Below are positions 1 through 5,606 of a DNA stretch of 5,606 nt, one piece after another. A model generated the notes under the pieces. It saw only the letters and a list, made by a program, of their open reading frames with translations. It was not told where the DNA came from and did no database searches. This stretch comes from an uncultured Flavobacterium sp. Lineage in GTDB: Bacteria > Bacteroidota > Bacteroidia > Flavobacteriales > Flavobacteriaceae. The number at the start of each line of letters is the position of its first letter. Within the stretch, counting starts at the first letter, position 1. Where the stretch lies: positions 1 through 5,606 of the forward strand of contig CAMLKV010000173.1 of assembly GCA_946480635.1 (NCBI GenBank). The letters run 5' to 3'. A program made the position numbers and the translations under genes.

Positions 1-999
1 GTTTTTAGGATGGCCTTTAATTTGAGCATCCCAATGACTTGGATCATGACTCATTAGTATCTTAAAATCTTTATCTGTCAATCCCTCCGAAGCTTTATCA
101 ACATCTCCCATCGAACCAAAATGTTTTCCCCAGTTTTCAACTCCTACAAGAACTAACTCCTGATCTTCTTTTTTAATTTTCACATGTTCATTCAACAGCA
201 ATTTAAAATCAATCTGGCGATGCAAATCTTTAATGTCTTCAAAATTCTTTGCTTTTGCTTCTTCAGAATCCCAGTCTAAATAAGCGCCATAATCATGATT
301 CCCTAGTACCGAATATTTTCCAAAAACTGGTTTTGTTAAACGATTAAAAGTATCAATCCAAGGGTGCATTTCATCTGCTTTAGCATTTACTATATCGCCT
401 GTAAACAATAAAATATCTGAACCTTGTTGGTTAATTAAATCAACAGCGTAATTTATCTTTTCTGCATTATCAAAACTTCCCGAATGTATATCAGAAATAT
501 GTGTTATGGTAAACCCATCAAAAGCATCTGGCAAATCGGGAAAATATAAATGTTGGTTAAAAACTTTAAAATTGTATTTCCCTTTTGTTACTCCATAAAG
601 CAACGATAAAAATGGAACAGCTGCTAAGCCAAGAGCAACCTGACTAACAAACTTCCTCCTCTCAGGCAAAAATGTCGAACGGCTATCATACTCAATAAAA
701 TAGTTCGCCACACCAGATAAAAATCGGACAACATCCTCGCCTAACATTACAGTTGTAAGTACAATTTTAGGCAAATAAAGTGTAAGCAAAAGACCCAAAG
801 CAAATAAGCTCTGCTTGGTTTGACCAACTTTTCTATCAAAATTGAAAATAGTATAAAATATATACACATAAGCCACAAAGCTTACTAAGGCATATGCCCA
901 TAAAATCCACTTAGACTTAACTAATGTCCTAAATGCCTGTAAAGCATAGATTTCAACCAACAAAAGAACAACAGCAACTATAATAAATCGAAATAACAT
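1..999 (-). CDS. Membrane-anchored calcineurin-like metallophosphoesterase (3' end cut by window edge)
   Basis: This gene starts at an ATG at 999-997 and stays open for 333 codons to the left edge, so its C-terminus is missing. The first part is membrane: hydrophobic segments at about residues 4-22, 31-53, 65-87 and 118-136. The catalytic domain then begins near residue 160. Seen motifs are D170-x-H172 (SDIH), G-D202 (TGDIVN), G-N234-H235-D236 (GNHDYG) and H318 in MSHDPSHW, which are the two-metal ligands of the calcineurin-like phosphoesterase family in the right order. The usual final GHTH motif should follow just beyond the edge. By family it hydrolyses a phosphoester. The substrate cannot be read from sequence, and the side of the membrane on which the domain sits is uncertain. 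No Shine-Dalgarno is visible, which is normal for Bacteroidota. It is divergent from polA. Relatives include YkuE/YaeI-type membrane phosphoesterases, but I do not assign a symbol. Confidence 0.93.
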   Translation of the reverse strand, partial: MLFRFIIVAVVLLLVEIYALQAFRTLVKSKWILWAYALVSFVAYVYIFYTIFNFDRKVGQTKQSLFALGLLLTLYLPKIVLTTVMLGEDVVRFLSGVANYFIEYDSRSTFLPERRKFVSQVALGLAAVPFLSLLYGVTKGKYNFKVFNQHLYFPDLPDAFDGFTITHISDIHSGSFDNAEKINYAVDLINQQGSDILLFTGDIVNAKADEMHPWIDTFNRLTKPVFGKYSVLGNHDYGAYLDWDSEEAKAKNFEDIKDLHRQIDFKLLLNEHVKIKKEDQELVLVGVENWGKHFGSMGDVDKASEGLTDKDFKILMSHDPSHWDAQIKGHPKN

Positions 1000-1124
1000 C
1001 TCAATAATTTTTGAACAAAGTAACAAAGAAACTCAACACGATAGGATTTTGTTAATCAAATTTTAACTATTGATTGACAACTTATATTTCGATTGATTAT
1101 TTTTACATTTCAAATTACAAAAGA
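1000..1124. promoter_or_regulatory. Divergent intergenic region between the phosphoesterase gene and polA
   Basis: These 125 bases must carry the promoters of both divergent genes. The Bacteroidota sigma factor prefers a -7 box like TAnnTTTG with TTTG about 20 bases upstream. For polA, TATATTTC at 1083-1090 and TACATTTC at 1104-1111 each match seven of eight -7 positions, but neither has a well-spaced TTTG. For the leftward gene, the minus strand reads TTACTTTG and TTTCTTTG between 1014 and 1034, also without a well-placed partner. I therefore support the region as regulatory but no exact promoter. An inverted repeat inside it is listed separately. Confidence 0.4.
1049..1080. repeat. 11-bp inverted repeat upstream of polA, possible operator
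   Basis: TTGTTAATCAA at 1049-1059 faces TTGATTGACAA at 1070-1080 across a 10-base spacer. The arms pair at 10 of 11 positions as Watson-Crick pairs plus one T-G wobble. It lies 45-76 bases before the polA ATG, next to the candidate -7 box at 1083-1090. It could be a protein-binding site or a weak RNA hairpin. In such AT-rich DNA it could also be chance. Confidence 0.3.
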
Positions 1125-1684
1125 ATGTCACAAAAACGCTTATTTCTACTCGACGCATACGCTTTAATTTTTAGAGGATATTACGCTTTTATCAAAAATC
1201 CGAGAATTAATTCTAAAGGCATGGATACTTCAGCCATCTTAGGATTCATGAATTCATTAATTGATGTTATTAAGCGCGAAAAACCAGATCATTTAGCCGT
1301 AGCGTTTGACAAAGGTGGAAGTGATTATCGTTTAGAAATGTACACCGAGTACAAAGCAAACCGTGACGAAACTCCCGAGGCTATTAAAATTGCCGTCCCT
1401 TACATTCAGGAATTATTGCAAGCCATGCATATTCCAATTATCGAAAAAGCCGGTTTTGAAGCCGATGATTTAATTGGAACATTGGCAAAACAAGCCGAAA
1501 AAGAAGGATACCAAGTTTTCATGGTAACTCCAGACAAAGATTTTGGGCAATTAGTTTCAGAAAATATTTTCATGTACCGTCCTGCTCGATTAGGAAATGA
1601 TATTGAGATTTGGGGAGTAGAAGAAGTGAAAGCCAAATTTGAAGTCCAAGACCCTTTACAAGTTATTGATTTCTTAGCGATGAT

Positions 1685-1690
1685 GGGATG
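1685..1690 (+). other. Frameshift site in polA (apparent 2-nt deletion)
   Basis: The upstream frame reads ...A-M-M-G and then C-R-R-stop, with TAA at 1698-1700. The family pattern is M-M-G-D-A-V-D-N-I-P-G, and the frame from 1687 onward reads D-A-V-D-N-I-P-G. The glycine codon between the ATG at 1683-1685 and the GAT at 1687-1689 is reduced to one base, so two bases are missing. An ancestral GGAGAT losing one GA unit would give exactly the observed GGAT. Skipping a single T (+1 shift) would also rejoin the frames but would drop the conserved metal-binding Asp189. Confidence 0.85.
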
Positions 1691-2091
1691 CCGTAGATAA
1701 TATCCCTGGCTTGCCGGGCGTGGGCGAAAAAACAGCTAAGAAATTTTTAGCCGAATATGGTTCCATAGAAAATTTATTGGACAATACACATCAATTAAAA
1801 GGCGCCATAAAAGAAAAAATTGAAGCAAATAAAGAGCAAGGATTACTTTCTAAAAAACTGGCTACTATCCTACTCGATTGCCCCGTTACTTTTGATGCTA
1901 AAAATTATGAACTTTCTAAACCAGATGTTGAAAAAACAGATGCTTTATTTCAAGAATTAGAATTCCGTCAGTTAAAAACACAATTTGACAAATTATTCGG
2001 TTCTGGAAAAGAATATGATGAAATTACAACTACCGAGGACGACAACAAACCACAAACTAAAAAAACAGCAGTAAAGAAAACTGCCGAAAAT

Positions 2092-2106
2092 CAAATGGAT
2101 TTGTTT
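2092..2106 (+). other. Putative sliding-clamp binding motif QMDLF in the PolA linker
   Basis: These codons give Q324-M-D-L-F328 in the charged, probably disordered linker between the 5'-nuclease and the proofreading domain. It fits the bacterial beta-clamp binding consensus QL[SD]LF / QxxLF. The stretch before it is Lys/Thr rich and the stretch after it is acidic (SDEDSKEPKS), which would leave the pentapeptide exposed. Clamp binding is inferred from the motif alone. Confidence 0.45.
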
Positions 2107-3990
2107 GGTTTCTCAGATGAAGATAGTAAAGAACCAAAATCACACTCTTATTATGCCACTTTAGAAAACACAACACATTTTTATCAAATAGTGCAGGGTG
2201 ATTTACCTGTAAAATTATTGCTTCAAAATCTTCAGAATCAAAAATCAGTATGTTTCGATACCGAGACCACTGGTATTGATGCGATCAATGCAGAACTAGT
2301 TGGTTTAGCTCTTTCGTGGGAAAAAGGAAAAGGATTTTACATTCCATTCCCAGAAAATCAAGAAGAAGCTCAAGTTTTAATTGACAAATTCAAACCGTTT
2401 TTCGAAAATGAAAGTATTGAGAAAATTGGCCAAAACGTAAAATATGATTTAAAAGTACTGGCTAATTATGGTATTGAAGTAAAAGGAAACTTGTTTGACA
2501 CCATGATTGCGCATTATTTGATTAATCCAGACATGCGTCATAACATGGACGTATTGTCTGAAACGTATTTAAAATATTCGCCAAAATCTATCGAAACATT
2601 AATTGGTAAAAAAGGTAAAAACCAATTATCAATGCGTGATGTAGCTTTAGAAGACATTAAAGAATACGCCACAGAAGATGCCGATATAACATACCAATTA
2701 AAAGAACATTTTCAGCCCATTTTAGAAAGAGTTGGAACTAAAAAACTGTTTGATGAAATTGAGGTTCCTTTAATTCAAGTTCTTGCCGACATGGAACGTG
2801 AGGGTATTAACCTTGACGAAAACTTCCTAAAGTCAATGTCGGTTGACATGCAGAAAGAAATTGAAACTTTCGAAAATACAATTTATGAAGAAGCTGGTGA
2901 GAAATTCAATTTGGCTTCGCCAAAGCAATTGGGAGATATTTTATTTGATAAACTAAAAATAGGCGGTGCCAAACAAAAGAAAACCAAAACGGGCCAGTAC
3001 GCCACTGGTGAAGAGGTTTTAAGTTATTTAGCTAATGAACACCAAATCGTAAAAGACATATTGGAATGGCGCCAGTTAGTAAAATTAAAAAGCACTTATG
3101 TAGACGCTTTGCCAGAACAAGTTGATAAAAAAACACGACGTGTTCATACCGATTATATGCAAACTGTTGCTGCAACTGGACGTTTAAGTTCAAACAATCC
3201 TAACTTACAGAACATCCCTATTCGCACCGAAAGAGGTCGTCAAATACGAAAAGCGTTTATCGCTCGTGATGAAAATTACACTTTGCTTTCTGCTGATTAC
3301 TCACAAATTGAGTTACGTATTATTGCTGCTCTTTCAGGAGAAGATAATATGATTAAAGCCTTTCAAAATAACGAAGATATTCACCGAAGTACTGCAGCTA
3401 AAGTGTTTAATGTTTCTCTGGAAGAAGTAACCAAAGAACAACGCAGCAATGCAAAAACCGTAAACTTCGGAATTATATATGGAGTTTCTGCTTTTGGATT
3501 ATCAAATCAAACTTCGCTTTCCCGCAAGGAAAGTGCTGAGTTAATTGATGCCTACTACAAAACATATCCGAAATTAAAATCATTCATGGCAAACCAAGTA
3601 GATTTTGCTCGTGATAATGGTTATGTAGAAACTATCTCAGGTCGCCGTCGTTATTTAAAAGATATCAATTCAGCTAATGCTGTGGTTCGCGGTGCTGCTG
3701 AACGAAATGCTGTCAATGCGCCTATTCAGGGAAGTGCTGCGGATATTATCAAAATAGCCATGATTAACATACACAAACGATTGAAAGAAGATAATTACAA
3801 ATCAAAAATGTTACTTCAGGTACATGATGAGCTTGTGTTCGACGTTCACAATTCTGAAATAGAAAAAATACAACCTATGATTAAACACGAAATGGAAAAT
3901 GCTTTCAAAATGGCTGTACCATTAGAAGTTGAAATGGGATTAGGTAAAGATTGGTTGGAAGCGCATTAAGAATTAGTCATTATTTTACAG

Positions 3991-4024
3991 TTTGTCATTT
4001 CGACCAAAGGGAGAAATCACATAA
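3991..4024 (+). repeat. Left 34-bp inverted repeat arm, REP-like hairpin
   Basis: This arm is the exact reverse complement of 4369-4402. It is also an imperfect palindrome. Positions 3997-4001 (ATTTC) pair with 4013-4017 (GAAAT), two tandem G-A mismatches follow, then CC pairs with GG around an AAA loop (4006-4008). Outside a C-C mismatch, TGT at 3993-3995 pairs with ACA at 4019-4021. A run of six T at 4030-4035 lies eight bases after the hairpin, so it may also act as a weak polA terminator. It forms the leader of the GIY-YIG gene, whose ATG is 13 bases further on. Confidence 0.92.
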
Positions 4025-4037
4025 AGTTATTTTTTCC

Positions 4038-4367
4038 ATGAATGAATTCAATCCACAAATAGGATTCCATTCCTACTATGTTTATATAATCACAAACAAA
4101 TATAGGTCGACATTATATATAGGCATGACTAATAATTTAAAATTGAGGTTATTCCAACATAAAGAAAATATAAGACTTAGTAATAAAACCTTTGCTTCAA
4201 AGTATAACTTAGAGTTTTTGGTTTATTATGAAAAATTCGTTTGGGTTGAAGATGCTATTGCAAGAGAAAAAGAATTAAAAAAATGGCGAAGAGATAAAAA
4301 GACTGAGCTAATAAAAAATTTCAATCCTAAATTTGAATTTTTGAATCATCACTTTGAACAACTTTAG
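4038..4367 (+). CDS. GIY-YIG nuclease superfamily protein, 109 aa
   Basis: This is a single-domain GIY-YIG protein, of the small type often annotated as UPF0213/YhbQ-like. The GIY half is Y14-V-Y16 (YYVYIITN) and the YIG half is Y27-I-G29 (LYIGMTNN). The catalytic Arg is R37, followed by H41. The probable metal-binding Glu is E77 or E79 in IAREKELKKWRR. The tail has KKTELIKNFNP, also typical of the family. All key residues are present, so it is probably an active endonuclease, acting in the cytoplasm on DNA; its target is unknown. The ATG at 4038 is chosen because the family fold begins soon after. Upstream in-frame sequence runs through the repeat arm and into polA and has no family similarity. 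No Shine-Dalgarno is visible. The gene fills the space between the two repeat arms, which suggests that gene and repeats move or persist together. It could instead be an ordinary resident gene beside repeats. Confidence 0.9.
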   Translation: MNEFNPQIGFHSYYVYIITNKYRSTLYIGMTNNLKLRLFQHKENIRLSNKTFASKYNLEFLVYYEKFVWVEDAIAREKELKKWRRDKKTELIKNFNPKFEFLNHHFEQL

Positions 4368-4368
4368 A

Positions 4369-4402
4369 TTATGTGATTTCTCCCTTTGGTCGAAATGACA
4401 AA
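4369..4402 (-). repeat. Right 34-bp inverted repeat arm, REP-like hairpin
   Basis: This is the exact reverse complement of 3991-4024, starting two bases after the GIY-YIG stop codon. The internal hairpin spans 4376-4396, extended to 4372-4400 across a C/G-type mismatch. No T run follows in either direction, so it is not a convincing intrinsic terminator alone. A read-through transcript could pair both arms into a 34-bp stem with the gene as loop. Confidence 0.92.
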
Positions 4403-4414
4403 AATCACAGAATA

Positions 4415-5046
4415 TTATTCATGGATTTTAGACATTGGAAATCTAATCCTTTTCTTGTCCCATTTTATAGAATCAGAGTTATAATCTTTCTTATATTTTT
4501 TACACAGTAATACAACATCTTCTTCTTGAGTTGTTGGATAGATAAGGTAAATATCTCTATCTTCTCTATAATCAAGATATTTATCCAAAGATTCTTGAAG
4601 TTTAAAATATGCTTTTGAATTTAGGGTATCTTTTTGAGAAGCTATTTTAACGGCATTTCTTTCTCCTTTTCTAAAATTCAACTTTACAAAACCATCAATT
4701 GATTCTAAAGGCAATTTAATAAAGCTTTCTGGTTTTAATTTTAAAAAGTAAGGAATTGAATCCTTTCCTGTATCTGTCCCACAGCCTGAAGCACTAAAAA
4801 ACCTTTCAAGTTGATAGTAATAAACATTCGAACTATCATCTAAAATAAAATTCTCACTTCCATAAAAATACTCAGGCAAATGTGTGAGAACAACTTTGTC
4901 AATTTTTTCCTCCTTATATAGTTCATCTTGCATTTCATACTTTCTTCTGAAATAACATATGATACATATTTCTTTTCTCGAATTTCTTTTTTCTTCTCAC
5001 AAGAAATAAAACCAACCACAAAAAGCAAGAAATAAACTATTCGCAT
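4415..5046 (-). pseudogene. Predicted lipoprotein of unknown function, split by a frameshift
   Basis: I do not recognise this family. The ATG at 5046-5044 starts a classic lipoprotein signal peptide: a short basic start, a hydrophobic core (IVYFLLFVVGFIS) and a lipobox with C16 (FISC), then charged residues EKKKEIREKK. The mature protein should therefore be lipid-anchored outside the inner membrane. This frame degenerates after about residue 35 (ISEE) and ends at 4840. A second frame, with an ATG at 4933, continues for 172 residues to the TAA at 4417-4415. Adding one A to the A run at 4943-4941 joins them as ISEE-KYEMQDELYKEEK, a 210-residue protein. The second part is acidic and rich in Tyr and Lys, with ASGCGTDTGKDS and a conserved-looking end, DIYLIYPTTQEEDVVLL. 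The start is 6 bases after the stop of the upstream LacI-type gene, so the two are probably cotranscribed. Two overlapping separate genes are less likely, because only the first has a signal peptide. Confidence 0.65.
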
Positions 5047-5052
5047 AAAAGA

Positions 5053-5606
5053 TTAATTAGGCTTCTTCACAGAATCCCTATAGCGCAACTCTGTTTTTAT
5101 TACAGTTGTTTTGTAGACATTTTTCTCGGCTTTCTTTTCAATACGGTCAATTAAAAGTTTAGCAGCCTCGGCTCCAATTTGTGGTCCGTGCTGGCTTATT
5201 GTAGCTAAACTTGGCGTTAATCGTCTTGACCAAGCCCCATCGGCAAAACCTACAATTTGTAATTCATCCGGGATTTTTATTCCTTTCTTAACAGCTAACT
5301 TCATCGCTAAAGTAGAGGCGTGTTCATCCAAAGCAAAAATTCCATCAAAAGAAACATTATCAATTAAATGAGTTAATCTTTCATCATATTCTTCAACAGT
5401 ATCCGTCATAATTACCAATTCATCTACTACTGCAATATTATTTTCTTTTAATGTATCATAATAACCATTGGCTCTCAATTGAGAAACACTCAAACTAGCA
5501 TCACAAGATAAAAGCGCAATACGTTTACAGCCTGTATTTATTAAATGTTGTGTTGCATGCACTGCGGAGTCATAATCATCAACTATAACTTTATCACATT
5601 CTATAT
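5053..5606 (-). CDS. LacI-family transcriptional regulator, C-terminal part (5' end cut by window edge)
   Basis: The frame is open from the right edge to the TAA at 5055-5053, giving the last 183 residues of a protein that is usually about 340 long. The N-terminal helix-turn-helix is outside the window. Seen are the typical effector-domain blocks: DKVIVDDYDSAVHATQHL, then NTGCKRIALLS, then DGIFALDEHASTLAMKLA, GIKIPDELQIVGFADG and LTPSLATISQHG, followed by GAEAAKLLIDRIE. These match the periplasmic-binding-protein-like dimerisation and ligand domain of LacI/GalR proteins. The family usually senses a sugar or related metabolite and represses or activates a nearby catabolic operon. Neither ligand nor operator can be read here. 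The likely cotranscribed lipoprotein gene follows 6 bases downstream. A GTG at 5562 is not the start, because family sequence continues upstream of it to the edge. Confidence 0.9.
   Translation of the reverse strand, partial: IECDKVIVDDYDSAVHATQHLINTGCKRIALLSCDASLSVSQLRANGYYDTLKENNIAVVDELVIMTDTVEEYDERLTHLIDNVSFDGIFALDEHASTLAMKLAVKKGIKIPDELQIVGFADGAWSRRLTPSLATISQHGPQIGAEAAKLLIDRIEKKAEKNVYKTTVIKTELRYRDSVKKPN

Larger units (their letters stand above)
1125..3969 (+). pseudogene. polA: DNA polymerase I, full length but frameshifted
   Basis: Pol I fills gaps in DNA repair and removes RNA primers from Okazaki fragments. Restoring two missing bases near 1685-1690 gives a normal-length protein of 948 residues, numbered here in restored form. 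The 5'-nuclease domain (about 1-290) shows D10, D62, E112, D114, D115, D137 and D139, then the broken GDAVDN motif and a helix-hairpin-helix (PGLPGVGEKTAKKF). A charged linker (about 291-345) carries QMDLF. The proofreading domain is intact: D379-x-E381, D442, Y515 and D519. The polymerase is intact: motif A D725 (DYSQIELR), motif B K778, F782 and Y786 (KTVNFGIIYG), motif C H901-D902-E903. F782 is the Phe that disfavours dideoxynucleotides. As written, translation stops at 1700 after 191 residues, without the last metal ligands. The first ATG in the downstream frame is at 2095 and would give a 624-residue Klenow-like piece. The ATG at 1125 is chosen because family homology begins there. A sequencing error is as likely as true loss. 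Confidence 0.92.
3991..4402. mobile_element. Putative GIY-YIG cassette bounded by 34-bp inverted repeats
   Basis: A 412-bp unit consists of a perfect 34-bp inverted repeat pair (3991-4024 and 4369-4402) around one complete 109-aa GIY-YIG nuclease gene. It begins 21 bases after the polA stop and ends 12 bases before the stop of the convergent lipoprotein gene, so it occupies nearly the whole gap. Homology between the arms stops abruptly on both sides. I found no convincing target-site duplication; the nearest match is ACAG at 3987-3990 and 4407-4410, which is not adjacent to the right end. There is no transposase. The layout resembles REP units around a RAYT gene, but with a different nuclease fold. 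Mobility is inference; the repeats and the gene are directly visible. Confidence 0.55.

Noticed and set aside
1074..1124. Longer polA start at a TTG at 1074, adding 17 residues
   Set aside because: The extra residues have no similarity to DNA polymerase I, and the ATG at 1125 begins the expected MSQKRLFLLDAYA start. The stretch is better explained as promoter and leader.
1406..1636. 76-aa open frame on the minus strand inside polA
   Set aside because: It lies wholly opposite well-conserved 5'-nuclease coding sequence and has no recognisable protein features. It is a shadow frame.
1683..1711. Programmed +1 frameshift to make full-length PolA
   Set aside because: There is no recognised slippery site. 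A +1 slip at GGA-T would delete the conserved metal-binding Asp of GDxxDN. A 2-nt deletion or sequencing error explains the data better.
1711..1713. TTG at 1711 as a real start of a separate polymerase gene
   Set aside because: It is inside the helix-hairpin-helix motif of the 5'-nuclease domain, and family homology continues upstream of it in the same frame to 1687.
3951..4037. N-terminal extension of the GIY-YIG protein beginning inside polA
   Set aside because: The extra 29 residues are read from the end of polA and the repeat arm and do not resemble the family; the ATG at 4038 precedes the fold.
3991..4402. CRISPR-like array or tRNA/rRNA gene
   Set aside because: There are only two repeat copies, inverted and separated by a protein gene. 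No tRNA cloverleaf or rRNA sequence was recognised anywhere in the window.
3987..4410. ACAG at 3987-3990 and 4407-4410 as a target-site duplication of the cassette
   Set aside because: The right copy is four bases away from the repeat end, and a 4-base match in AT-rich DNA is easily chance.
4840..4935. Second half of the 68-aa frame as a genuine protein C-terminus
   Set aside because: After about residue 36 it overlaps the longer 172-residue frame and reads as random composition; only the first 35 residues with the lipobox look real.

Overview
The window looks like chromosome of a Bacteroidota species, most likely a Flavobacterium or close relative. It is AT-rich, Shine-Dalgarno sequences are essentially absent, and the DNA polymerase I and LacI-type sequences read like flavobacterial proteins. 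This assignment is from recognition only; no search was run.

Layout, left to right: (1) Positions 1-999, minus strand: a membrane-anchored metallophosphoesterase whose C-terminus lies beyond the left edge. (2) Positions 1000-1124: a short divergent intergenic region with an 11-bp inverted repeat and weak promoter-like boxes. (3) Positions 1125-3969, plus strand: polA, DNA polymerase I with 5'-nuclease, proofreading exonuclease and polymerase domains. The frame is broken near 1685-1690 by what looks like a 2-nt loss inside the conserved metal-binding GDxxDN motif. (4) Positions 3991-4402: a compact cassette made of a 109-aa GIY-YIG nuclease gene between two perfect 34-bp inverted repeats. Each repeat can itself fold into a REP-like hairpin. 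(5) Positions 4415-5046, minus strand: a predicted lipoprotein of unknown function, split by an apparent 1-nt loss. (6) Positions 5053-5606, minus strand: the C-terminal effector-binding part of a LacI-family regulator, cut by the right edge.

The regulator and the lipoprotein are 6 nt apart and are probably cotranscribed leftward. They converge on polA. The GIY-YIG cassette fills the convergent gap almost exactly, starting 21 nt after the polA stop and ending 12 nt before the lipoprotein stop, as expected for a small mobile or REP-like unit that settled where it harms no gene.

The most interesting object is that cassette: a small nuclease gene framed by inverted, self-folding repeats, similar in design to a REP/RAYT unit but with a GIY-YIG nuclease in place of a Y1 transposase. 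Two independent frame breaks in 5.6 kb also call for a check of sequence quality before either gene is declared dead.
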